Below are positions 1-9,566 of a DNA stretch of 64,000 nt, in pieces (the first letter of the stretch is position 1; each line of letters opens with the position of its first letter). A program made the translations under genes and the position numbers. This DNA is from Blattamonas nauphoetae (taxonomy: Eukaryota; Preaxostyla; Oxymonadida), in NCBI GenBank assembly GCA_033064195.1, contig JARBJD010000052.1, forward strand, positions 186,001-250,000, in the 5' to 3' direction. The notes beneath the pieces were generated by a model that did no database searches, had not been told where the DNA came from, and worked only from the letters and a program-made list of their open reading frames with translations.

Positions 1-2366
1 GAAGCTCGTGGTGAGGCGCTTGTGCTGAGTGATGCTGGGATTCCGGAGATTTGTGACAGGGCAGTTTGTTCGACGAAAAGATCAGAAAATGAGGCACCAA
101 CACATTTCTCAAAACACAATCCACTCAGCGACAGAGACGCTGCTGGTGTAATTGTGAATGGGGCAGGTTGTGTCGTCTCCAAGTTGATGAAGAAGAGATC
201 AGTCAGCGTTACTGAACCTGCTGTTTCCCATCTCAGAAGCGCTCCGGTTCCTACTTTCAGCGAAGAAAAATGTGTTTTCGTCACGGAGAGCCATCCTGTT
301 GTGGTTGATATCAGATCCAAGACTGTTGTGTCTCCGCTCTCTCCGCCGAGAAATGAGCACGAGTTGATCATGACTATTCCAGTTCCGATGTGTCTGACAA
401 CTGTTTGTGATGCAACGATGAACGACAGAAACTTCAAATCCAAATTAAATCCGTTCGTTATTGTCATGAAAGTGTCGGTGAGAGCTGAAAGATCGAAAAT
501 CGGGTTTTCGTTTCCAAACGACGAGATTGTGATAGTATTCGTGTTCGCAGTGAAAGATGTCGTTTCTGCGAACAGGCCAGCCTCAACCAGCGCCTTGTCA
601 GTTGATGAACTAAGTTGTTTGTCCATCGCGTAGCCCAGTGTCTTGCAGGGCAGGAAATAATTCATTCCACATCCAGCTTGGTCACTCGCTTCTGTTCGTA
701 CGCTGACGATGAGAGATGGTTTTCGGAAGACGGACGAGAGGAGTCTGCCACTCGAGAAGCGGATCGTGTGGTGTGTGTGTGTCGAACCTGTGTTGATGAC
801 GATCTTTGGATCTTCTGAATTCGAGAAGCAGTTAGTGAAGGCACCAGGGTGTGCAAGAGTGTTGTTCCACTCTTCCGTATCCCTCCAAAAGAAGAGGTCG
901 TTCCCAGCCACGCAGCTGTTTGCAGGATCGTCGGCGATAGGTCTCACTGCTGTCGCTGTGTTGTTGAAGAAGATGCAGCTGAACCAGTTGATGACGGGTG
1001 TTCCGCTGGTGGTTGAGTACAGAATTGCTCCTCCCGCTTGGGCAGTGTTGGAGTTGAAGAGGATGTTGGAGTGTGTGATGTCTGCGAGAATAACGTCGAA
1101 GTCGATCGCTCCACTGGTTCCGAGTGATCCCGCTGTGAACCCATCCTCAAATCGGAGGTTGGACAAGATCGAGTTCTCTGGTGTGAATCGGACGTGCAAA
1201 GTTGGAATTGCGTTCTCGGCCGTATTGCGTGTGCAATTCGTGTGTGTCACGCTCAACTTACTCGCATTCCAAAATGCGCAAGCGCCAGCACGGTACAAAG
1301 AAGTAGACTGATCGAACACAGTCATGTTCACAATCAATGCGTGAGCAGCGAATCCGTTGAAATACACAGATCCTCCATACACGTTTGTTGTGTCGTGTGA
1401 GCAACCGCATTTCCGAAACGTGCAGGACGAGAGCGACAACGAACCCACATCGTCCGCATGAATCGCTCCTCCATTAGCTGTCGATGCCACGTTAGTCCAA
1501 GTGCAGTTGATGAAGGTGTGAGATGCGGTGAGGACGGTACGGCTCATTGAGTGGTTGTCCTCGGTGGTTGCGTCGGTGTTGGTGAGGCATCGGAGGATGC
1601 TTGTGTTTGCCATGAAGAAGGAAGAGAAACGGCTCATTGCTGGGAACAGTCCACCTGTGAGAACGTTGTGGCTGTCTTTCACGTATGTGCCGACAATGCT
1701 GACATTCCCTGGACGAGCTGAAATGGATCGATGGAGTGGTGAATATGAAGTTGATATATTGGCGATGTTCATGTTTAGGAGAGTGACATTCGAGACGGTA
1801 GTGGAAATAAAGAGTGGACTTTCAGCAGAAACATCCATATTCGAGAGAGAGGACGAGCTGAAGGTGACGGTGGACTCTGACGAGATTGACGTGACAAGAG
1901 AAGGTGTTGGCATATTTTGACATGTCAAATTAAATGAGCAACAGCTGGTGAGAAGGGAGCCAGAGTTGCATTCCAATGGTGAAGCAGATGTGGGGATCGA
2001 GATTCTGCAACTGTCCAGCCGGCAGAGAGAGAAAGCTTGGACTCTCAAAGATCGGCAAAAAGTCGGTTTCAACCAGAAACTGGACATGGTTGTTGTGGAG
2101 TTCGCGATATCAATCAGACTTCCTGAAGCAAGACGGCCTTCGACAACTTGAGTCTTGGAGTCAGGCAAGCCGAAGAGAGTATAACTTCTGGACTGCAATA
2201 CGAGAGTATCTGTTTGATATATGTGATGTGGAAAAGTAAATATTGTGAATGTTTCGGATTTGTTCGAGTTCGAGTGCAAAAAAAGTGTTGTCTCCAACGA
2301 CGGAAAAATTTTCAGTGGCCGGTCAACAGCGAGTGATGAAGAGACCAGGAAAGGGAGAATCAGCAT
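1..2366 (-). CDS. Secreted beta-helix surface protein, partial (runs off left edge)
   Basis: One open minus-strand frame runs from an ATG at 2366 to the left edge (about 788 codons, no stop), so the C-terminus is outside the window. It begins MLILPFLVSSSLAV, a plausible signal peptide. The body is Ser/Thr/Asn-rich with many N-glycosylation-type NxS/T sites and short alternating hydrophobic stretches such as LSLSSCTFRKC and GGAIHADD, typical of right-handed parallel beta-helix repeats. A motif CGMNYFLPCKTLGYA occurs about two thirds through; the same C..(2-6)..PC(R/K/Q)(T/S) pattern recurs in the surface-protein genes at 4.3-6.6 and 11.2-18.2 kb, so these belong to one family. Role inferred: cell-surface or secreted protein. 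A TGA lies in frame just upstream of the chosen start, near 2400. The exact function is unknown. Confidence 0.75.
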   Translation of the reverse strand, partial: MLILPFLVSSSLAVDRPLKIFPSLETTLFLHSNSNKSETFTIFTFPHHIYQTDTLVLQSRSYTLFGLPDSKTQVVEGRLASGSLIDIANSTTTMSSFWLKPTFCRSLRVQAFSLCRLDSCRISIPTSASPLECNSGSLLTSCCSFNLTCQNMPTPSLVTSISSESTVTFSSSSLSNMDVSAESPLFISTTVSNVTLLNMNIANISTSYSPLHRSISARPGNVSIVGTYVKDSHNVLTGGLFPAMSRFSSFFMANTSILRCLTNTDATTEDNHSMSRTVLTASHTFINCTWTNVASTANGGAIHADDVGSLSLSSCTFRKCGCSHDTTNVYGGSVYFNGFAAHALIVNMTVFDQSTSLYRAGACAFWNASKLSVTHTNCTRNTAENAIPTLHVRFTPENSILSNLRFEDGFTAGSLGTSGAIDFDVILADITHSNILFNSNTAQAGGAILYSTTSGTPVINWFSCIFFNNTATAVRPIADDPANSCVAGNDLFFWRDTEEWNNTLAHPGAFTNCFSNSEDPKIVINTGSTHTHHTIRFSSGRLLSSVFRKPSLIVSVRTEASDQAGCGMNYFLPCKTLGYAMDKQLSSSTDKALVEAGLFAETTSFTANTNTITISSFGNENPIFDLSALTDTFMTITNGFNLDLKFLSFIVASQTVVRHIGTGIVMINSCSFLGGESGDTTVLDLISTTTGWLSVTKTHFSSLKVGTGALLRWETAGSVTLTDLFFINLETTQPAPFTITPAASLSLSGLCFEKCVGASFSDLFVEQTALSQISGIPASLSTSASPRA

Positions 2367-2710
2367 TGCCAATAAGGAATATAGGGTTGGACGATTTGTT
2401 CACTGGTTTGTTGGAAAGATCAAACCATAATTTGAGGGAGATCACCATTTCTCTCAGAATCACATTTCTCAATGAAAAGTTGGAAAGTGTGAAAGAACCA
2501 GCTTCCTACATTCAGGATTATCACGTGAACTGAAATAATGTGTAAAATGACGGAAAAAGTGACGATTAAAGTCAAATCAACAAAAATATCATTCTGAAAG
2601 CCTCAGAACGAGATTGACATCTATTTAAGGTGTTTCTCGTGAACTCTTCTTGTTTTGTAACAGGGTATAAAACAAGATTAAATGCGAATGATCCCAAATG
2701 AAAAACTTGA
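2367..2710. other. Intergenic gap between two minus-strand genes
   Basis: About 340 bp between the start of the surface-protein gene and the 3' end of the alpha-solenoid gene. Short open frames overlap here on both strands, but none has a family signature and the base composition is AT-richer than the flanking genes. No RNA gene, TIR or promoter motif was recognised. Confidence 0.4.
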
Positions 2711-3232
2711 TCAAAACCACATGGATATCTTGTTCTCCACATTCGATCCGAGAAGCCCTGTGATGATAATACAATAATCAACAATAAAATGACCAAAAGT
2801 TCCACCTTGATCGCGGAACAATAGCTGTTCGAGAATGTCTTCGACACCTTCCGAAAAAAGTGTTTTGGTTGTCCGTGTCCCTAACTTTCTTGCTTCTGAA
2901 CCATCTTTAGTCCATTCTTCCAGCGAATACTTAATGTCGCCGAGAGTTGTGCTGAGAGGATGATTGCTTTCGGCGAACGAGAGAAAACTTGTGAATGTCA
3001 TCACAATCGGAGAAGCGAGAAGAAATTCCAATGTCGGACGATGGAATGGGCCTGAAAAAAGAAGTTTGCCCAAAAGATTCATGAGAGAGCCAGTCTGGTC
3101 TCGACTGAGGATGTGTTGATGTGAGATCAGAAACGCCAGAAAATGAGACGATGAGAGGACAACCTTTTGAAAGAGGAGTTCACGATGATTCCACTTTTCG
3201 ACTGAAGTAATGATGCCGAGGTTCTTGAGATA
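2711..3232 (-). pseudogene. 3' half of alpha-solenoid gene 1 (displaced by transposon)
   Basis: The frame ending in TGA at 2711 encodes the C-terminal part of an alpha-helical solenoid-like protein (LKNLGIITSVEKW ... EDILEQLLF). It aligns by eye with the end of the plus-strand gene at 54.1-55.7 kb (for example GVEDILEQLLF against GFLEGLEQTLL). Its 5' half lies at 8703-9517, and the two halves are separated by a pogo-type element (3233-8700) flanked by a TA duplication. Reading from ...FPSY at 8703 straight into LKNLG at 3232 keeps the frame, so the split is due only to the insertion. I see no other damage in this half. The cellular role of the family is unknown. Confidence 0.65.
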
Positions 3233-3430
3233 TAGTCTGGACAAAACCCGATACTTTGATAAAACCCGATACTGTTTCGGTGTTGATCTAGACACATCAT
3301 TTATTTTTTGGCTTCTTTCTCCCGTTTTACGAAATATGTTGGATTCAAAATAGGTCATAACTGGAGAATACTTGAAAATGAAGTGAATCAAATATATTAC
3401 GTGCAAAATTGATACTTGCCTGCGATAGAT

Positions 3431-3822
3431 TCAGGATTCTTGTTCATCATCATCACGCACCATCTCACGCCGATTGATCCTTCTCCGAGGTTCGGGACAC
3501 GCTCCCTCACTTTCAGATCGGGAGTGGCTTCGACGTCGACGTGGAGTTGGTCGTCCCCTCAGGATACTTGATTGAGAATCGCGAGAATTACGATCGCGAC
3601 GAACTGCAAAATCCGTGATGAGTGTCTGTTTCCGTCCAGGTAATTTTACAGTGTCGTGAAAAGTTGTCAACAGTGATCCGTGATTTGTTACGACCTCATC
3701 GGGAGGTAGAAACGAACTTGGTTTCATGTTGAGGTTGGTTCGAGTGCGAAATTCTTCAAGAAAGGTAATATCAATTTGAGGACAAAATCTTTTCAGATTC
3801 TGCACAGCCGCTTCGAGCGAAA
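3431..3822 (-). pseudogene. C-terminal end of the pogo-type transposase, displaced by hAT insertion
   Basis: This minus-strand frame starts inside the hAT duplication and reads ISLEAAVQNLKRFCPQ, ending in TGA at 3431 with an Arg/Ser-rich tail. The main transposase frame at 7.2-8.5 kb stops with ...CYPISL exactly at the other copy of the 8-bp duplication. The two join in frame across the hAT element, so this is the last roughly 125 residues of the same transposase. Confidence 0.7.
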
Positions 3823-6800
3823 TAAGGAGGAGCAATTGTCCGGACAAGGCAAGGCGCTGTCCGTCCTCGGACAGCGCCTAATTAGGAGGTCACTCCTCAT
3901 AAGTCTCAACAATGGGAACGATCAACTCTTTTCGACGAAAATTGACTATACTGGAAAATTGAATCAAAAATCATGAAGTAAGTGTGAAGTCTTTGTCTTT
4001 CTTTATCATGGTCTCCTCAATTGTCAATGCTTCACTTTTTTTCATCTCACCACCGCACACAAGGCGATCTCGATCATAATCAAGCCATTCACATCTGATG
4101 GATAGATCATTTACACTCCAGTTAAATTGGACTGTTTACATGCTGACACAGCCTCAAACCTTGTCATCCCAGTCGACAAGGATTCAACACCTTCCAAACC
4201 CAGCTTTTAAGCGAAAGATGAAGTGAATTCGCTTCAGATCGCCTGAACGCCTTCCGTTCTGAACCCAAAGATTCAGTTGTATGTTCCAGTTGAACCTGTG
4301 CGTGTGAAAGGAGTTCAATCTCATGTCGGGAAAATGTATCACTCCGAACTGACACTTCTCAAATATTCATCGAACCCAGATTCTGAATTTGCTTTTCTTC
4401 GAGTGAATGAGAATGGCGAGTGCAGACTGACACTTCTGTCAGTCCTCGTCCAGCCGTCATCGCCGTCGTTTGAGTTCATCTCCTCCACTCCTTCCATAAC
4501 ATCAGTCAATGTAGAATCAGATGGATGCAGCTGGTCGAATGGCCTTCATCGTCTGATAAACACCACGGCTGTCATAGTGTGCACGTTTTCCAACCCTGAC
4601 CGAAATCTTGGAACAACAGATCGATCGCCTCCATCGTCTGGTCTTCAACTTGTTGTTCAACGACGAAACAGGCACCTTTCAGTTCAACACAACTCTGAAA
4701 GTACTCCATCACATCGTTCACTGTGGATCCACTGAAGATCAAACCTTGACTCCGATGCAATCAGCATCACTCTGTGGAATGTCATCAATCACTTCGCCAC
4801 ATACTCTGTACGACGTCCTTCGACTGATCCAGAACATACATCATCCTTTCTCTCCACGTCCGAGAGGGAGCATGAACATGGGGTCATTGACGATGTCATG
4901 TTTGCCGGAGTTGTGGAGATCATGGAAGAACCACCTCGTGTCACAGCATTGAGCGTGTGATGCACTTCGGACAAAGCGTTCATCACGTTGGAAGGCATCC
5001 ACTTTCCGCCGACATTCAATTTCAGGTTCTTCTCGGACTGTCTTGATATCATGCCCTCGCCAAGTCTCAAGAGCAACATCGATGCAACGGTGTACAATTT
5101 CCGTGCATCATCGTCAAGTTCAACCAAAGCTTTCTCGATTGTTCCAGCTCAACAAGCCATCTCTTATGCCGATGCCATGGAAACTGTTGCATTTGATTGT
5201 CGTTTCGATTTTGAAGCAGATCATGTTAACGCCAGCCGTGGAGTGGTGTACTTTCCAAACGCAGCTGCCATCACGTCTGTCTCCCTCGTCGCCACACCAA
5301 GTCCGACTTCGTTCTGGTTGAAGGTCGTGGGAGAGAATTTCGAAGCCGGCGATCGGTTTCGGATGTCGATTGTGGAGTCTGCGGAATCAAACGCTGCGTT
5401 TGTGTTCGAAGTGATTGTTGAGATGAGTGGGAGTGAAGATGGTCAGTCGGCGCCGTTCGAGGTTGGTCGGCCGTCCACTCTCGCATTCGGGAGGAACTAC
5501 TCCGTCGCCAACCACACTCTCGTCTCGCAGGAAGAGTTTCTGGTTCTGACATCGGAGACATTCACGACACCGTCCAAGCCAGCGCAGATGGAGATTTTTG
5601 TGGATGGGAAGACGGGAGTGGATGGAGCTGGGTGTGGAGGAGTGAGTGCTCCGTGTCGGACACTGGACAAGGCATTATCACACGTCGAGTCGACTGTGAT
5701 CGAAACAGTGAAAGTGTCAGTGGCGAACGTAGTGACGCTCTCGACCTCTCACATCCTCCCTGCTGACATTGTAATGGTTGTGGATCAGAATGGAGAAACT
5801 GGTTCGATTTGGGTTCCATCCGACGCGTCGACAGCCTCTCCTCTTCCAACCACATCGAACTCGGAGTCAGTGGACGAAATGGGAGTGTGTGAATGGGAGA
5901 CGGGGCTTGTGAAAGTGTCGGGAGAGTCGATTGTGGTGATCGGGAGCAACTTGTCTCGGATCCATCAGGGAGTGTTCTTCATGGCGAACTCGACACTGAC
6001 ACTGCTAAACTCGCATCTGCTGTCAAACTGGGCTGGACTGGACAAGTTCCCATCACTCGAACGAAACGTGCGATGTGTGAAGGAAGGACGGATTGATGTT
6101 GTGTCAGACGAGGATGCGAACAAACAAGCGTCTCTGCGCTGGATCTCGTCGGATGGGTGTTCTGTGGTGATTGGGAAGGAAGAGTCGAAGTCGCCGTTTG
6201 TGATGCCAACATTAAATGTGAGGTCGAGTGGGGAGAGCAGAAGAGGATTGGTGATGCTGTGAAAGTGAGGATTGTTGGGGAGCAGCTGATTCCGTGTGCT
6301 CACGTTGAAACGTGCACTGACACTTTGATTGTTCTGAATGTGACGTTGGACGAGATTTCGCTGGAAGCGTCGAATGAGTGGGAAGGGCGTCTTATATTCG
6401 GGTCATCTTTGGTGACAGAGTCATTCGTTGTGAAGCAGAGTGTTCGGGAAGTGCGAAGTTAGAACGCGAAGAAAGCAATGTCGTGGGCGATTCCTGTTGT
6501 GGTTGCAGTTGTTGCCCTCTTGATCGTCATCATCGTCATCATTGTGATTGTGTGGCGTCGTCGGCAGAACAAGAAAGAGGAAGGGCAAGAAATGGCTGAC
6601 GCCGATCGCGTTGAGATGGACAAGAAAATGGTGGTGGCAGTGACGATCCGCCGTACTATCCCCGCCCACTGTCCGTCATTCATCTTGAACTCGACATCAC
6701 CCGCTCCACCATTTGAATGTAACCGATTCATGTTTTTAATTTCCATTTCACAATTGTCTCTTTGCATATTCACTCTCTCACAACAGAAACGAACAACGAA

Positions 6801-7234
6801 CCTCGTTGATGAAATACCAAGAGCAAGACCAAAGGTATAAACCAGGACAAAAATGAGCGGGTGAGATGTGTTTGGGTCAGATCGTCCGAAGTCCGGGACA
6901 GGACAAATTTGTCCGTTTTCATCTGATCACATCTTGATGGTGAAGCAATTCATTCATTTCGTTTTTTCAAAAAAGGAGAGAATGTCCATGATCGGACACG
7001 TTTGGACATTTCAGCAATTAATGGGTCATTTTGTCCGAATTCTCTATGAGTGTTTCTCATCGCGATTTTTAGACAAATAATGAACAAGAAATAGATTTGA
7101 AATGTGATCATGACAGAATAGATGAGTTTTCACAGCTTCTCATAGCAATCACCGCACCTCTTTTTTAACTTGGACGTGGCCTCCGTCCGATGTCCGAGGA
7201 CAACAAGGTTTTGTCCGTCCGTTGCTCATCCTTA
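3823..7234 (+). mobile_element. Non-autonomous hAT-type element carrying surface-gene cargo
   Basis: The left end is TAAGGAGGAGCAA and the right end read inward is TAAGGATGAGCAA, a 13-bp TIR with one mismatch that resembles Ac-like hAT ends. An exact 8-bp duplication GAGCGAAA flanks it (3815-3822 and 7235-7242), the length typical of hAT. Subterminal regions at both ends are rich in GGACA/TGTCC motifs (3838-3880, 6885-6910, 7175-7225), possibly transposase binding sites. No transposase was found inside. The interior holds a decayed piece of a beta-helix surface-protein gene, so this resembles a Pack-type element that has captured host sequence. Confidence 0.82.
4277..6640 (+). pseudogene. Decayed 3' part of a beta-helix surface-protein gene (hAT cargo)
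   Basis: Plus-strand open segments encode pieces of the same surface-protein family as the genes at 1-2.4 and 11.2-18.2 kb. The best segment (4988-6262) has Ig-like stretches such as FWLKVVGENFEAGDRF and the motif GCGGVSAPCRTLDKAL. The frame then shifts near 6.2 kb (to EQKRIGDAVKVRIVGEQL). After an in-frame TAG at 6460 it continues with a membrane anchor, AMSWAIPVVVAVVALL, an Ile/Val-rich helix and an Arg-rich cytoplasmic start WRRRQNKK. Upstream (4277-4990) the frame is broken at least twice more. It has no start or signal peptide, so it is a captured fragment rather than a working gene. It does show what the C-terminus of the family should look like. Confidence 0.7.
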
Positions 7235-8479
7235 GAGCGAAATTGGATAACAGCCACATCGATTAAATGAGGCTAAAATCGAAGAAGATTTAAACGCTTC
7301 TCTCAGAGCGTCAGGAAGTGCCTTCGCGAGATTCGTGCGATATTCGACTATGCTCGACGTCAATGGAGGAACGAATAATCTTTTGAGTTGTTGCTTCAGA
7401 TTCGAGAAAACAAACTGATCACACACCTGAAGAATGTGCGAGGTGTGAGATGGGTAGAGGAGTATGTGGATGTGGTTTTGTTGACAGAGAGAAATGATTT
7501 CCGGATTTCGCCTTGTAAGATGCCCATCCATCAGTAGGAGTGCATTCCGATTGGTCTTGTGGATTTGTTGCCGAAATGCGACGATTTCTGGAATGATGTG
7601 ATTTGACATAATTTCGATGTATGTTTTCGTATTCATCCATCCTGACTCGTTGTATTCGACATGAATGTGCTGTTGTGGACATTTTTCGAATTCTTTTACG
7701 GGAAGCTTGGACGGCCATAGTAAAATGGGATCAAGATGGATTCCAGTGGAATTGACCGTTCCAACGAGTGTCGCATTTTGTACGCGAGAAGCGGAAGGAA
7801 TTGGAGGACATTGTTCGCCAGCAAAGTAAACGACCAGAGAAGAATTGTCCTCTCCGATCCGGAGAGATGATTCGTCCAAGTTGAATATCAAGTCATCGTG
7901 GATGTTTTCCAATCTCACAGTACTCTCCAGCAGTTCGTACCAACCGACAATGTTAGCAAGAGTGGATGCTTTCAATCGGTCTGGGTCTAAATATCCGGGT
8001 TTCATAGAGTCGAGGAGAGAATGACGTTTTAGGAATGCGTTGACATTCCACATACTCAATGACGGGTGATCAGGATTGAATCTAGGACTCTTTGAATAGA
8101 TGATATTCATCTAAAAACGGAAAAAAAGTGAAAAAAATAAGACTTCTTGGAGGATCTCCGCTTTTTTCATCGGTTTTTTCTCAGCGATCTTGGTCAGAAT
8201 TTTATCATACAACTCATTTTCGTCTTGAGTTGTCAATAGTGTCGGTCTTCCATCTTTTCCTGGTGGGCGATTTTCTTTTTCCGCTCTCCTTCCTCTCTTT
8301 AGTGCCGCTTCGCTGCAGACTCCGGCTTGGACGACAGTATCAAGCGTCACGTTCTGTTCTGCGTAAATCTTTAATCCTCTTTCCACGCGAGATGGAAGTG
8401 ATCTGATGTCACTTCCACTCATGAGATGTGAAACATCTCGTGGTGAAAGTGGAGGCGAGATCGGGCTGTCCTTTTCCAT
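7235..8479 (-). CDS. pogo/Tigger-type DDE transposase, N-terminal and catalytic part
   Basis: Exon 1 starts at an ATG (8479) and encodes a DNA-binding helix-turn-helix region (KIYAEQNVTLDTVVQAGV). A 33-bp GT..AG intron (8111-8143) follows, then exon 2 with a DDE_1-type endonuclease: DLIFNLDESS (first Asp), NALLLMDGH (second Asp) and LLYPSHTSHILQVCDQFVF, the hallmark segment that carries the third acidic residue in pogo/Tigger/CENP-B-like enzymes. It lies inside matching TIRs with a TA duplication, so it is the element's own transposase. A TAA provided by the right TIR of the nested hAT element cuts the reading frame after CYPISL; the rest is at 3431-3822. As it stands it is truncated, but the catalytic motifs are present. 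Confidence 0.82.
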
Positions 8480-8702
8480 TGTTGTGGGTCTGATCACATT
8501 TCACTTCATCAACATTCACAATTACCAGTTCTGGTTTTCAAATGATGATCGTTTATTACTCATTCTTCCACTTGAAAACAAAAAGATGAAATGATGAAAA
8601 GTGATTGTGGAGGAAATGTCATCAACAAAAAAATGATGGACACCAGCGGTACCACGGAGGGTATCGGGTTAAATCAAAGTATCGGGTTTTGTCCTGACTA
8701 TA

Positions 8703-9517
8703 CGATGGAAAGGCGAGGAAGACGCTATTTGTGACAATGGCGATCAGTCTGTCGATTATCCATTGATTTTGAGATATTGGCAATGTTTGAGGTTGAATGA
8801 TCGTGAGGAGATTGGGAATGAGATCTGATTGCACCAGAAATAGTCTATCTGTCGGTGATGAGGCGAAGACAATTGATTTGATGAATGACAATGTTGCCGA
8901 AACCACAGATGAATGAGGAAATGACAGGAGAGTGAGAAGGCTCTCAGGAAAGGCAGAAGGTGGTCCGAGAGATGAAGGAACGAAGCTGGAGAGATTTCTA
9001 TTTGAATTGTCCAATTGGTTCCATTCAAATTCGATATTGTTCAGAAACTGGACGGCTTTGTCTTGAAGTGGTTTGTCAAATGGATGTTCAGCTTTCACAA
9101 GGGCAACAAGTGAACACAAAATTGTCGATTTGTCCTCAGAGGAGATTCTTGATTGAGGATCGAAAGTGAGCAAAAGAAGATGATCTGTCATGACATTAGA
9201 ATGTCCATCGGGTGAATGAGATGGATATGCATCAGTGATTGAGTTTAAAAAATCTGATTCCTCTTCCATGGAAAAACATGTGAGGATCACCCCATTGATT
9301 GTCACTTCGGCATAAAGATCATACTTCCCCGGAGTTCTAAAACAGACTTGTTGTTTCCTAATGTCGATACGAGAAAATCATGAGGGGAAAAAGTGAAGTG
9401 TTTGTAAGTTGAACAGAGGAGGCAAACCTTCGAAACAAATTGTTGTGGCTTGATCGATCTCAACAAGAATGTTTGCAGAGCATCCTCAAGTATGATGCGA
9501 TGGATATCCTTCATCAT
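8703..9517 (-). CDS. 5' half of alpha-solenoid gene 1 (host gene, split by transposon)
   Basis: The gene starts at ATG 9517 (MMKDIHRIILEDAL). An intron of about 70 bp (near 9358-9427) separates exon 1 from a second exon encoding KYDLYAEVTINGVILTCF and a helical solenoid region, for example SLVALVKAEHPFDKPLQDKA and SATLSFIKSIVFASSPTD. The latter closely matches SAALSFIGSCLCYCSPTN in the gene at 54.1 kb, so these are paralogues in a family I cannot name. The frame stays open to the TA at 8701-8702, where the pogo element begins; the remaining codons are at 2711-3232. It is transcribed divergently from the membrane-protein gene that starts near 9.6 kb. Confidence 0.65.
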
Positions 9518-9566
9518 TCCACTTTTGTTCTTTTGTCATCTTTTCTATCTCCGATTGATCTCAGAA

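Larger units (their letters stand above)
3233..8700 (-). mobile_element. pogo/Tc1-like DNA transposon with a nested hAT element
   Basis: The ends are terminal inverted repeats: the left end reads TAGTCTGGACAAAACCCGAT, and the right end read inward is TAGTCAGGACAAAACCCGAT. Both continue into a second copy of the AACCCGATAC motif. A TA dinucleotide is duplicated on each side (3231-3232 and 8701-8702), as expected for the Tc1/mariner/pogo superfamily. The element carries a DDE transposase on the minus strand. Without the nested hAT element (3823-7234 plus its 8-bp duplication) it would be about 2.05 kb. It interrupts an exon of alpha-solenoid gene 1, and removing it with one TA restores that frame exactly. 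Confidence 0.85.
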
